Both the position numbers and the translations under genes were made by a program. A stretch of 64,000 nucleotides of DNA from Cytophagales bacterium. GTDB taxonomy: Bacteria > Bacteroidota > Bacteroidia > Cytophagales > Cyclobacteriaceae. Shown here piece after piece: positions 53,901-62,045 of the stretch. The stretch is from positions 37,117 through 101,116 of the forward strand of contig JANYHI010000082.1 of NCBI GenBank assembly GCA_025359125.1, read 5' to 3'. Under the pieces are notes generated by a model. The model was not told where the DNA came from. It made no database searches and saw only the letters and a list, made by a program, of their open reading frames with translations. How positions within the stretch are numbered: position 1 is the stretch's first letter; each line of letters begins with the position of its first letter.

Positions 53901-54470
53901 AGTAATGAAGAAAGGGGTTCTTATATAAAAATGCTTAGAGAGTCTGGCGATAAAATGCTGGGTAGTCTGCATGAATTAAATGAGGTACTCAAGATCAATC
54001 AAAACAAAGATATAGAGCGGCAAAATTTATCATTTGCAAAAGTTCTCGACAATGTAAAGCAACAGCTGAGCAGCCAGATCACAAAAACTGGCGCGGTTAT
54101 TAGAACCGACTTTGAGATTGCTGAAATCCATTATCCTAATATTTATCTGGAAAGCATACTTATCAACCTTTTGAGTAATGCACTCAAATACATGCATCCA
54201 GATAGATCACCCGAAATTTTGTTTAAGACATACGCTTCAGATGACGGAATAACTTTAACAATAAAGGATAATGGACTTGGCATAGACGTAAAAAAATATA
54301 GCCACCAAATTTTTAAACTTAGAAAAACATTTCACAAACATGCGGAAAGCAGAGGAATAGGCCTTTTTATGATTAAAAATCAAATTGAAGCATTGGGCGG
54401 TAATATTCATATTTCAAGTAAAGAAAACGTAGGGACTGAATTTATTGTTAACTTTAATCAGCCTACTTAA
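50958..54470 (+). CDS. Multi-PAS sensor histidine kinase
   Basis: The 1170-residue protein (ATG 50958 preferred to TTG 50940) has no transmembrane helix, so it is cytoplasmic. Several PAS/PAC modules follow one another (about 20-130, 140-260, 270-390, 400-520). A GAF-like region is near 520-675, with two more PAS modules near 690-930. Then come HisKA with FTQIVSHNLRSPVSNILTLL (phospho-accepting His961) and a HATPase domain (NLLSNALKYMHPDRSPEILF, SRGIGLFMIKNQIEALGG). The many PAS units suggest sensing of redox, light or small molecules. It lies 9 bp upstream of a single-domain response regulator, its probable partner. Confidence 0.85.
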   Translation: MPTTFLPTALNNLERVIIFSLDKSYCYTSFTSSHFEVMKQLWGVEIKLGMDMLSIIRDQKIDDYNKAKYNFDKALRGERFSQIEEYTGKNLEQTVWENCYEPVVNEHTEIIGITVLALDISDRTGLLNKIKDTNDQLALAVKAANIGIWMWDMNTQEVFWSDEILKIYHLDDSYRNLRFEKYLEFVHPSDIEILKADIAKSIAEKSNYYSRHRVYTPAGDLRWVEGMARIIIENDKVVKMIGTVIDITERMKLMSEKTASSSLLQAAIESTADGILVVDNTGTISVYNQKFLSIYGFTQEEAKDQPDAVLLQKAISKIIEPEKFYAKVQELYANPELESKDVIHLTNGTILHRFSKPQRVGDKIVGRVWSFRDITEQNRAEELLLKSETLYRTLTTNMTDMVSLADANGKFMYVSPSYKTVLGFENIDSLIGTSIFEMAHPDDVPILKEKLKNGLHSKATQKAELRYQNAKGEYIWIETTGNPVLNEKGEVNSIILSSREVTERKKNEEELKHRDVLLSALANATSQLAIETDVWIGARKAISILGEATRVDRIYIFQNTSSSPIQCQEICTWQNGILNSDAIQLLDANTYQGAESLYSRLSVNKSFKISVEDIQDPILKNTLLKRKAKSVVILPINIKKFFWGFIGFEECKYDRTATEAEFSIVKSFALTLGDILEKKQIEKENQDWKFRYEIIASSSGQIIYDYDITNGQVTWSESIKDVLGYETNTIGSSEEWDSLIHPEDLERVNQELSTSQKSGSTYQIEYQFKKKNGEYINIFDRGFFLLDATQKAYRILGIMSDISHQKQAERALMESENRYRTLQEASFGGIGLHDQGKILDANKGLSDLTGYSHEELLKMDGLSLVSPDTIHIVRENIANNSEQPYDVIGIRKNGTRYNLEVQGRMIPHGGKMIRVTEFRDVTLRRQAEQQILEQNSKLTAIADDLKNKNQQLEEFTQIVSHNLRSPVSNILTLLDFYDKSNSNEERGSYIKMLRESGDKMLGSLHELNEVLKINQNKDIERQNLSFAKVLDNVKQQLSSQITKTGAVIRTDFEIAEIHYPNIYLESILINLLSNALKYMHPDRSPEILFKTYASDDGITLTIKDNGLGIDVKKYSHQIFKLRKTFHKHAESRGIGLFMIKNQIEALGGNIHISSKENVGTEFIVNFNQPT

Positions 54471-54479
54471 AACCTAAAC

Positions 54480-54866
54480 ATGTCAGTTGTTGCTTTAGTA
54501 GATGACGATTCAATTTTTCAATTTACCGCCACGCGGTTAATGGAGTCGGCTGATCTTTGTAAAGATATTCTTCACTTTGAAAACGGAGGTGAGGCTCTCG
54601 AATATTTAAAATTGAATTCTCAAGATTCTGAAAAACTTCCTGATTATTTATTTTTAGATATTAATATGCCCAGAATAGATGGGTGGATGTTTTTAGAAGA
54701 TTTTGAAAATCTAAAAAATACATTAGTCAAAAAATTTCCTATTTACATGGTTAGTTCTTCTATTGACCCAAGGGACATTAATCGGGCAAAGACTTTTTCG
54801 GAGGTAACTGATTTTGTAATAAAGCCTGTAACGATTGAAAAGTTCACTCAGCTTTTGAAGAATTAA
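54480..54866 (+). CDS. Single-domain response regulator (receiver only)
   Basis: The 128-residue protein is a receiver domain with the acidic pair in ALVDDDSIFQ, phospho-accepting Asp60 in PDYLFLDINMPRIDGWMF, and the conserved Lys in DFVIKPVTIEKF. It has no output domain, so it may act in phosphorelay, by protein contact or as a phosphate sink. It starts 9 bp after the PAS histidine kinase gene, making a kinase-regulator pair. Its end overlaps the convergent DUF3108 gene by 4 bp. Confidence 0.88.
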   Translation: MSVVALVDDDSIFQFTATRLMESADLCKDILHFENGGEALEYLKLNSQDSEKLPDYLFLDINMPRIDGWMFLEDFENLKNTLVKKFPIYMVSSSIDPRDINRAKTFSEVTDFVIKPVTIEKFTQLLKN

Positions 54867-55669
54867 TTTTGGATAATCTTCATTTGATTTTTTAACCCTC
54901 TAAAACTTACCAGCTCAGTACCAGCATGGCCAATGAACATTCTGGCATCTACTTTAATAGGAACTTGATTTTTATCAGCAGATATCCAAGCAATAACTGA
55001 ATTTTCTCCTCTGAACAACGTGTTAGCAGGCATAATCGGAATCAGCTTGTGGCAACGTATTTTTCCTAAATCGGTCTCTACGGTCTCTTTACCGTAGTAG
55101 ATGATCTTAAATTGGTAGTCCTTGTCTTCAAAAAAGCCAGAAACAGTTAGTGTATCTTTCACTTTATATTTCGAGAAATCAATCACCCTTAAGTACATAA
55201 ATCCAGCAACAATATCCCTCACATTATTGGGTGTTTTATATTCTTTAGGGTCTCCATATTTACCAGTAGTTTTATCTGCTACCTGCACATAAGCTTTATC
55301 TGCGTTGTGATCATATTTGATTAATTCGTCTAATCTGTACTTTCCTTCTTTCAGTCTTCTATACGACTCATGGGTTACAATATCTTCAGCATCTACATAA
55401 GCACCCCAATTATCATTTACATTAGATACCCAAGTAGCCATACCTAGGGTCTCCATGTAGGCATCTACCTTGAAACAGCTTCGGTCATTTTTTGTATGCA
55501 AATTTTTATCTACCGTAGTGATTCCCTTACCTACCGTAAAAATTCCTAAATACATTCTATAGTCTAGCCGCTCGCCTGTGGAAATGCTTTCGCTTGCTAT
55601 CATAGCAGCATCTTCCTGAACAAAAGCAAAGCAAATGGTAAGTAAAAAGAGACCTATTACTATTCTCAT
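54863..55669 (-). CDS. DUF3108 domain protein
   Basis: The 268-residue product has a signal peptide (residues 1-16, GLFLLTICFAFVQ). A DUF3108 domain follows, with ERLDYRMYLGIFTVGKGITT near the N-terminus and RDIVAGFMYLRVIDFSKYKV near residue 160. It is probably a periplasmic or outer-membrane protein of unknown function found widely in Gram-negative bacteria. The end overlaps the convergent response regulator gene. Confidence 0.8.
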   Translation of the reverse strand: MRIVIGLFLLTICFAFVQEDAAMIASESISTGERLDYRMYLGIFTVGKGITTVDKNLHTKNDRSCFKVDAYMETLGMATWVSNVNDNWGAYVDAEDIVTHESYRRLKEGKYRLDELIKYDHNADKAYVQVADKTTGKYGDPKEYKTPNNVRDIVAGFMYLRVIDFSKYKVKDTLTVSGFFEDKDYQFKIIYYGKETVETDLGKIRCHKLIPIMPANTLFRGENSVIAWISADKNQVPIKVDARMFIGHAGTELVSFRGLKNQMKIIQN

Positions 55670-55718
55670 AGTTCCAAATTTAAATATTCATAGTTAGTAT
55701 TTCAAAGGCTGTGCCATA

Positions 55719-56531
55719 CTAGACAGATACACTATTTTCGCGCAAAGCATCGTTTAAGGAGGTTTTCTTATCTGTGCTTTCCTTTCGGGTGCCAATTATC
55801 AAAGCACAAGGAACCTGATATTCTCCTGCTGCAAAAGTTTTAGGTATGGTTCCGGGTATAACTACAGAGCGAGGAGGAACGTAGCTTTTATATTCCACAG
55901 CCTTACTACCTGTTACGTCAATTATTTTAGAACTTGCTGTGAGTACAACATTGGCACCTAGCACTGCTTCTCTGCCAATTCTTACGCCCTCTACAATTAT
56001 ACACCTCGAACCAATAAAGGCATTATCTTCTATAATTACAGGTGCAGCTTGCACAGGTTCAAGTACCCCACCAATGCCAACACCACCACTCAAGTGAACG
56101 TGTTTACCAATTTGAGCACAGCTACCCACAGTAGCCCAAGTGTCAACCATGGTACCTTCATCTACATAAGCACCAATGTTTACATAAGATGGCATCATTA
56201 TTACTCCTTTGCTCAAGAAAGATCCGTGCCTTGCAATAGCATGCGGAACAACTCTTACCCCTAACTCTTTATAGTTTTTTTTAAGTGCAATCTTATCATG
56301 AAATTCAAAAGGGCCTACTTCAATAGTTTCCATTTGTTGGATTGGGAAATAAAGGATAACTGCCTTCTTAATCCACTCATTTACTTTCCAGTTATCGCCC
56401 TGCGGTTCTGCTACTCTAAGCTTGCCCTTGTCGAGCATTTCTACTACTTCGCGAATAGCGGATTGAGTGGCCACGTCTTTTAGGAGCTCGCGGTTCTCCC
56501 ACGCCTTTTCAATTTGTTCCTGCAGTTGCAT
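55719..56531 (-). CDS. dapD: 2,3,4,5-tetrahydropyridine-2,6-dicarboxylate N-succinyltransferase
   Basis: The 270-residue protein has the DapD order: an N-terminal helical part (residues 1-90) with VAEPQGDNWKVNEWIKKAVI. The left-handed beta-helix follows, with PSYVNIGAYVDEGTMVDTWA and VHLSGGVGIGGVLEPVQAAP. The closing segment is FAAGEYQVPCALIIGTRKES. It transfers succinyl from CoA in the lysine/diaminopimelate pathway, supplying meso-diaminopimelate for the cell wall. It faces the following glycosyltransferase divergently with 24 bp between starts. Confidence 0.93.
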   Translation of the reverse strand: MQLQEQIEKAWENRELLKDVATQSAIREVVEMLDKGKLRVAEPQGDNWKVNEWIKKAVILYFPIQQMETIEVGPFEFHDKIALKKNYKELGVRVVPHAIARHGSFLSKGVIMMPSYVNIGAYVDEGTMVDTWATVGSCAQIGKHVHLSGGVGIGGVLEPVQAAPVIIEDNAFIGSRCIIVEGVRIGREAVLGANVVLTASSKIIDVTGSKAVEYKSYVPPRSVVIPGTIPKTFAAGEYQVPCALIIGTRKESTDKKTSLNDALRENSVSV

Positions 56532-56555
56532 TTAAGTTTCTAATTTTAAAGTTCG

Positions 56556-57677
56556 ATGCAAGAAATGAAAAAACGCAGAATAGTCCTCGCTTCGGTTCTT
56601 AAACCTGTAGACGACACGCGCATGTTTGAGAAGCTTGGAAGCTCACTTGCCGCAAGTGGAATTTATGATTTATTGATCATCGGATACCCAAGCAGAAAAA
56701 CGGTTGAGTTACCTCAAAATATTACGCTATCTCCGCTCACGCCCTTCAAAAGAATAAGCTTGCAAAGATTGATGGCACCTTTCAAAATTGCCATAAAAGC
56801 TATTCAAGTAAAACCTAATGTATTGATAGTTAATACACATGAATTACTGATAGTTGGAGTACTGAACAAAATATTATTTGGCACTAAAATCATCTACGAT
56901 ATTCAAGAAAATTACTGGCGAAATATTTTGTGGACCAACGCTTTTCCAATGCCGGTAAGACTACCGATTGCTTTATGGGTTAGGCTTAAAGAAAAGTGTT
57001 TAGTTCCCTTTTTTGATTGGTCTTTTTTAGCAGAAAATGGTTACGAAAATGAGATGAGGTTTCTTCAAAAAAAAATTACAGTTCTTAAAAATAAAGTCAG
57101 AATCCCGAAAGGATTTACCCGTCAGCAACCAGCCGTTCCAATCAATTTACTTTTCAGCGGAACGATTGCCGAGAGTACAGGTGTGTTTGAAGCGATTGAC
57201 TTGGCAGAGAAACTTCATGAACTGGAGCCATCCATCCATCTTCACATAATTGGTTTTTGCGCCAAAGCCGAGACCCATCAAAAGCTACTTAAGAGGATTG
57301 AAAATCTGTCCTTCATCACCCTCACTGGCGGTAATAAACTTGTACCGCACGAATTCATTTTTGAAGCTATTTCAAAATCACATTTCGGTTTAATTTACTA
57401 TCCCTCCTCCCCTCACACACAAAATTCTATTCCAACAAAACTGTATGAATACATGGGCTGCTTGTTACCCATTGCCTTACACGATTATCAGCCTTGGACA
57501 GAATTGACAAAGCCTTTTCAGGCATCTATCAATATTGATTTTTCAAATCCTGATAGTTCAGCTATCCTACAAAAGATGAGGGCTACTCAATTCTACACTA
57601 CAACGCCCGATAATATTAGTTGGGAAAGCGAAGAACATAAGCTGCTGGATGTTATTCAAAAATTGATGCTTAAATAG
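56556..57677 (+). CDS. GT-B glycosyltransferase
   Basis: The 373-residue protein has the GT-B outline. The N-terminal half contains KIIYDIQENYWRNILWTNAF near residue 110. The C-terminal half has INLLFSGTIAESTGVFEAID near 190 and GLIYYPSSPHTQNSIPTKLY near 280, the last matching the donor-site acidic/tyrosine segment of GT4-like enzymes. It may start at the first ATG or at the ATG three codons later. It is a single gene outside the polysaccharide cluster at the left end; the product is unknown. Confidence 0.78.
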   Translation: MQEMKKRRIVLASVLKPVDDTRMFEKLGSSLAASGIYDLLIIGYPSRKTVELPQNITLSPLTPFKRISLQRLMAPFKIAIKAIQVKPNVLIVNTHELLIVGVLNKILFGTKIIYDIQENYWRNILWTNAFPMPVRLPIALWVRLKEKCLVPFFDWSFLAENGYENEMRFLQKKITVLKNKVRIPKGFTRQQPAVPINLLFSGTIAESTGVFEAIDLAEKLHELEPSIHLHIIGFCAKAETHQKLLKRIENLSFITLTGGNKLVPHEFIFEAISKSHFGLIYYPSSPHTQNSIPTKLYEYMGCLLPIALHDYQPWTELTKPFQASINIDFSNPDSSAILQKMRATQFYTTTPDNISWESEEHKLLDVIQKLMLK

Positions 57678-57805
57678 CAAATAACCATAGACTAAATAAG
57701 GCTCAGCTTTCCGTTTTGGTTTCTTACTTTTTGCTTTATTTCAAACCCATTCAAAATACTTTTTAGATAAGCCTAAAATATTACCTTTACCGCTAATTCA
57801 TCTAT

Positions 57806-58459
57806 ATGATTAGCCTCACTGAAGAAAATTACTTGAAAGCGATTTATCATTTATCTGAAGATGGTAGCAAAGCTGTGCTGACAAACGATCTGGCTGAAGC
57901 CATGCACACCAAAGCAGCTTCTGTAACAGATATGATCAAGAAGCTTTCGATAAAAGAATTTATCTCGCACGAAAAGTATTATGGCGTAAATATCACTTCC
58001 AAAGGAAAAGCCGTGGCACTTTCGGTGATTCGAAAACACAGGCTGTGGGAGACCTTTTTAGTACAGAAACTTTCCTTTTCTTGGGATGAAGTGCATGAAG
58101 TGGCCGAGCAGTTAGAACACATTCAATCGAATAGGCTGATCGAAAAATTAGACGAGTACCTGGGCTTCCCAAAAGCTGATCCACACGGAGATCCTATTCC
58201 TGACAGCAACGGGAAGATTAAAGCCCTCCAGAAAGTCATGCTCTCTACCTTAAAACCGGGATCGGATAGTTTAATTGTAGCCGTTAAAGATTCGGACTCG
58301 AAGCTGTTGAAGTACCTCGATAAAATTGGAGCGCGCCCCGGGAAAAAAATAAAAGTGATCGACCGCGAAGAATATGACGGCTCTATGGAAGTAAGTATTA
58401 ATTCACAAAGATTCTTTTTATCAAAAGAGGTTTCTGAGAATATTCTGGTGACTGCCTAA
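57806..58459 (+). CDS. DtxR/MntR-type metal-dependent transcriptional regulator
   Basis: The 217-residue protein has the DtxR winged helix at the N-terminus (EENYLKAIYHLSEDGSKAVL, SVTDMIKKLSIKEFI). The metal-binding dimerisation domain (residues 80-140, HRLWETFLVQKLSFSWDEVH and PHGDPIPDSNG) follows, and a FeoA-like domain is at the C-terminus. This is the family that represses manganese or iron uptake genes when loaded with metal. It ends 2 bp before the NRAMP-fusion gene, which is its probable target or partner. Which metal it senses is unknown. Confidence 0.88.
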   Translation: MISLTEENYLKAIYHLSEDGSKAVLTNDLAEAMHTKAASVTDMIKKLSIKEFISHEKYYGVNITSKGKAVALSVIRKHRLWETFLVQKLSFSWDEVHEVAEQLEHIQSNRLIEKLDEYLGFPKADPHGDPIPDSNGKIKALQKVMLSTLKPGSDSLIVAVKDSDSKLLKYLDKIGARPGKKIKVIDREEYDGSMEVSINSQRFFLSKEVSENILVTA

Positions 58460-58461
58460 CT

Positions 58462-60342
58462 ATGAATTCTGCCAACCGTAAATCACTTAGTGAGGTAAAT
58501 GCATCGGTAGATGCCACCAACCGAAAAGGATGGAGAAAGCTCTTAGCTTTTATGGGTCCGGCCTATTTAGTAAGCGTTGGCTACATGGATCCTGGTAACT
58601 GGGCTACCGATATTGCCGGTGGTAGTAAGTTTGGCTATGCGTTAATTTGGGTTTTGCTGATGTCGAACTTGATGGCGTTGCTATTGCAAAGTCTTAGTGC
58701 GCGATTGGGAGTAGTTCGACAATTAGATCTGGCACAGGCATCAAGAAGTTCTTACCACCCCATTGTTAATTTCTGTTTGTGGATATTGGCAGAGATTGCC
58801 ATTGCCGCCTGCGACCTGGCAGAAGTATTAGGTATGGCCATTGGTTTGCAATTGCTTTTCGGGCTACCCCTGATTTGGGGAGTGAGCCTAACCGTATTAG
58901 ATACACTACTCTTGTTGGTGCTGCAAAGCTATGGCATGCGTAAAATCGAAGCCTTCATCATTGCTTTGGTCGCCATCATTGGTGTTTCTTTTGTAATGGA
59001 AATGATTTGGGCAAAACCAGACTTGGGTGAACTAGCTAAAGGGTTTATACCTTCTATTCCTACTGATGAAGCCTTGTACATAGCAATCGGAATTATTGGT
59101 GCGACCGTTATGCCGCATAATCTCTATTTACATTCATCATTAGTGCAAACCAGAAGAATAGACACCAGCGAGCGAGGAATATGGTCTGCCATTAAATATA
59201 ACTTCATTGATTCGGCCATTGCACTGAATGCGGCCTTCTTTGTTAACTCTGCCATTTTAATTTTAGCGGCCTCCACCTTCTTTCGAGCGGGCATGTTCGA
59301 GATTTCTGATATTCAAGATTCATATAAATTTTTAGCACCCCTTACGGGAACAAGCTGGGCATCCATTCTATTCGGAGTAGCTCTTGTTGCTGCTGGCCAA
59401 AGTTCTACCATCACAGGCACATTGGCTGGCCAAGTGGTAATGGAAGGATATCTGAATTTGCGAATTGCTCCTTGGCTAAGAAGATTAATAACACGACTGA
59501 TCGCCATCGTGCCTGCCTATTTTGTAATACTCTCTTATGGCGAAGGTAAAACCGGAGAGTTGCTTGTGTTTAGTCAGGTGGTTCTCAGCTTACAATTGGG
59601 GTTCGCTGTTATTCCACTCATCCACTTCACCAGCGATAAAGAAAAGATGGGCGTGTTTGCCATTAAGCTTTGGGTGAAAATTGCTGCTTGGGTAGTTGCA
59701 CTCATCATTGTATCGCTCAATGTAAAATTAGTAATACAGGAAATTGAAAGCTGGTTGAAAAATGCTGGCGAGAATGAATGGGTAATTTGGCTATTTGTAA
59801 TACCAATTTGTTTGTCAACAGGAATATTACTGATTTACATCACCTTCAAACCCCTACTGGATAAGAGGCGGCAGGAAAAAAATGCGCGCGTGCCACATGG
59901 TACTGCCACCGTATTAAAAGAGCTAAGCAAACCTAATTATAAAAGAGTGGCCGTCACCATCGATTTTAGTGCTGTAGATGCTGTTTGTATTAGCAACGCA
60001 GTGGCTCAGGGGGGTAAAGAGGCAACTTATCTTTTGGTACATATTGTAGAAACGGCTGGAGCCATTTGGTATGGAAGTGAAATAGCCGATCGCGAATCAG
60101 CAGAGGATAAGTCAGCATTAAAAAATTACACCGATCAATTAAAAAGACAAGGCTATCAAGTTGAAATGGAAATAGGATATGGAAATCCGAAGCAAATTAT
60201 TCCTGAGATTGTTACTCGTTTTCAATCCGATCTTTTAGTGATGGGTGCGCACGGCCATAAATGGGCTAAAGATTTAATTTTTGGAACTACCGTAGATACG
60301 GTTCGTCATCGGGTAGATATACCAGTGCTGATTGTGAGATAA
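58462..60342 (+). CDS. mntH: NRAMP divalent metal transporter fused to a universal stress protein domain
   Basis: The 626-residue protein has an NRAMP body (residues 1-450) with the metal-site motif VGYMDPGNWATDIAGG in TM1 and VMPHNLYLHSSLVQTRR in TM6. It should import Mn2+ or Fe2+ with protons. After a loop comes a universal stress protein domain (residues about 485-626). That domain ends in MGAHGHKWAKDLIFGTTVDT, matching the ATP-binding pattern G-2x-G-9x-G(S/T). It forms an operon with the upstream DtxR-type regulator (2 bp apart). Fusion of NRAMP to USP is seen in a subset of Bacteroidota; how the domain controls transport is unknown. Confidence 0.87.
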   Translation: MNSANRKSLSEVNASVDATNRKGWRKLLAFMGPAYLVSVGYMDPGNWATDIAGGSKFGYALIWVLLMSNLMALLLQSLSARLGVVRQLDLAQASRSSYHPIVNFCLWILAEIAIAACDLAEVLGMAIGLQLLFGLPLIWGVSLTVLDTLLLLVLQSYGMRKIEAFIIALVAIIGVSFVMEMIWAKPDLGELAKGFIPSIPTDEALYIAIGIIGATVMPHNLYLHSSLVQTRRIDTSERGIWSAIKYNFIDSAIALNAAFFVNSAILILAASTFFRAGMFEISDIQDSYKFLAPLTGTSWASILFGVALVAAGQSSTITGTLAGQVVMEGYLNLRIAPWLRRLITRLIAIVPAYFVILSYGEGKTGELLVFSQVVLSLQLGFAVIPLIHFTSDKEKMGVFAIKLWVKIAAWVVALIIVSLNVKLVIQEIESWLKNAGENEWVIWLFVIPICLSTGILLIYITFKPLLDKRRQEKNARVPHGTATVLKELSKPNYKRVAVTIDFSAVDAVCISNAVAQGGKEATYLLVHIVETAGAIWYGSEIADRESAEDKSALKNYTDQLKRQGYQVEMEIGYGNPKQIIPEIVTRFQSDLLVMGAHGHKWAKDLIFGTTVDTVRHRVDIPVLIVR

Positions 60343-60398
60343 CAATACCTACTCTTATCAGCACAAATACTTTCAATACCTTTGGCAAAATATTTTAC

Positions 60399-61763
60399 TT
60401 GAGCTTACTAGACGATACTATTGTTGCCCTTGCAACCCCACCCGGTATTAGCGCATTGGCTGTTATTCGCTTATCGGGCAAACGTGCAATTGAAATAACA
60501 GAACAAGTTTTTAAAGGAAAGAAATTAACACAGCAAGAATCGCACACAGTTCACCTTGGTACGCTAGGCGAAAAAGATAGAGCCATTGATGAAGTAATGG
60601 TGGCCGTTTTTAAAGAACCTAATTCATTTACCAAAGAAAACTCTATCGAAATTTCTTGTCATGGATCTCCGGTGATTGTGAAAGAAATATTAAAATTATT
60701 TCTGAATAGAGGAGCCCGATTAGCAAACCCTGGGGAATATACGCAGCGTGCCTTTTTTAACGGCCGCTTTGATTTGGCGCAGGCCGAAGCCGTTGCTGAT
60801 TTAATTCATGCCGAAACAGACAATGCTCGCCAAGCTGCTCTTAATCAAATGCGAGGAGGATTTTCTAAAGAGATTGCCCATTTGCGCGAAGAACTCATTC
60901 ACTTTGCCTCGTTGATAGAACTGGAATTAGACTTTGGTGAAGAAGATGTAGAGTTTGCCAAGCGCGATGACTTACAAAAATTAATCCTCCAGATTCAATC
61001 ATTCCTACATTCACTTATTCAATCTTTCGACCAAGGAAATGTAATTAAGAACGGAGTGCCAACTGTGATTGCAGGCAAACCAAATGCAGGTAAATCAACT
61101 TTGCTCAATGCATTACTTAATGAAGAAAAAGCCATTGTTTCCGAAATACCTGGCACTACACGCGATGTAATTGAAGATGAAATGATCGTAGGTGGAATCA
61201 GCTTTCGATTTATGGACACAGCAGGGTTGCGCGAAACGAATGACGTAATTGAGGCAATGGGAGTTGAACGCACGCGCGACCGAATGAAAAACGCATCTCT
61301 CATTCTCTATCTATTTGATCTTACCCAAACAACATTACAAGAAATTAGAGTTGAAGAAGCCGAGATTAAACAACTGGGCATCCCCTATTTAAAAATTGGG
61401 AATAAAATAGACAAAGCTCCGCCTGCTTTAATAGAACAAGTAAGAAGCGAAAATTTTATTCTGATTTCAGCCGCTACAAAAGCTAATATCGCTGTACTAA
61501 AAGAGAAAATTGTAAGTCATTTTAAAATCAAAGAAATTAAACAAGGAGATGTGGTGGTAACCAATCTGCGCCATTACCATAATCTTGTTCAAACAAATCA
61601 ATCGTTAGAAAAAGTTTTGCAAGGAATGGGAGACGGAACCACCGGAGATTTTTTGGCTATGGATATCAGGCAAGCCTTGCATTATCTCGGAGAAATAACA
61701 GGCACAATATCTTCCGATGATTTGTTAGAAAATATTTTTTCTAAGTTTTGTATCGGAAAGTAA
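60399..61763 (+). CDS. mnmE: tRNA modification GTPase MnmE
   Basis: The 454-residue protein begins at TTG 60399 (SLLDDTIVALATPPG, the usual MnmE start). It has the formyl-THF-binding N-domain, then the helical domain. The inserted G domain shows AGKPNAGKSTLLNALLN, DTAGLRET and IGNKIDKA. It ends with the invariant FCIGK, containing the catalytic Cys. With MnmG it installs the 5-carboxymethylaminomethyl group on U34 of tRNAs. The 3' end of this gene is a known attachment site for SGI1-type islands, and an integrase element begins directly downstream. Confidence 0.93.
   Translation: MSLLDDTIVALATPPGISALAVIRLSGKRAIEITEQVFKGKKLTQQESHTVHLGTLGEKDRAIDEVMVAVFKEPNSFTKENSIEISCHGSPVIVKEILKLFLNRGARLANPGEYTQRAFFNGRFDLAQAEAVADLIHAETDNARQAALNQMRGGFSKEIAHLREELIHFASLIELELDFGEEDVEFAKRDDLQKLILQIQSFLHSLIQSFDQGNVIKNGVPTVIAGKPNAGKSTLLNALLNEEKAIVSEIPGTTRDVIEDEMIVGGISFRFMDTAGLRETNDVIEAMGVERTRDRMKNASLILYLFDLTQTTLQEIRVEEAEIKQLGIPYLKIGNKIDKAPPALIEQVRSENFILISAATKANIAVLKEKIVSHFKIKEIKQGDVVVTNLRHYHNLVQTNQSLEKVLQGMGDGTTGDFLAMDIRQALHYLGEITGTISSDDLLENIFSKFCIGK
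61746..61763 (+). other. Predicted attachment site (attL) in the mnmE 3' end
   Basis: The last 18 bp of mnmE, TTTTGTATCGGAAAGTAA, encode the invariant C-terminal residues and align with the trmE attB used by SGI1-family islands (TTCTGTATTGGTAAGTAA). An integrase gene lies 630 bp downstream. It also contains a one-mismatch copy of the octamer TTTGTACC (TTTGTATC, 61747-61754). No second copy is in the window, so the far end is not seen. Confidence 0.5.
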
Positions 61764-61831
61764 TACATAATCAACATCAATAAACAAAACTATACTAAAA
61801 AGGTCAAAAATGCTATTTTTAGCATATTTTA

Positions 61832-61995
61832 TTTGTACCTGCCTATCTTTATTATATGTTTTTCTATGGTTATTTTGTACCTATTTGTACCTTAGCTGTA
61901 CCTAAAAAGCAATGAGGTACAAAATAGGTACAAATTTTAAGGGTAGGGCGAGAAGATGATACATCAGGATACAACGAGATACATCAGGGTACAAA
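61832..61995. repeat. Array of TTTGTACC octamers in both orientations
   Basis: Three exact TTTGTACC copies on the plus strand (61832, 61874, 61884) are followed by a near copy GCTGTACC (61895). Three exact copies then lie on the minus strand (61916, 61927, 61988). The two central pairs form a near-perfect inverted repeat: TTTTGTACCTATTTGTACC (61873-61891) against GGTACAAAATAGGTACAAA (61916-61934). Spacing of 10-11 bp places the copies on one helix face. They are likely binding sites for integrase arms, excisionase or a repressor. Confidence 0.7.
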
Positions 61996-61997
61996 CG
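61958..61997. repeat. Tandem 20-bp direct repeat
   Basis: Two head-to-tail copies, GATACATCAGGATACAACGA (61958-61977) and GATACATCAGGGTACAAACG (61978-61997), differ at only a few positions. They lie 50 bp before the excisionase-like gene and overlap the last TTTGTACC site. They look like iteron-type binding sites. Confidence 0.6.
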
Positions 61998-62045
61998 GGC
62001 GAGTTTATCCAGTCATAAATGGTGATCGCTTTAAGGTAAAAAGTC

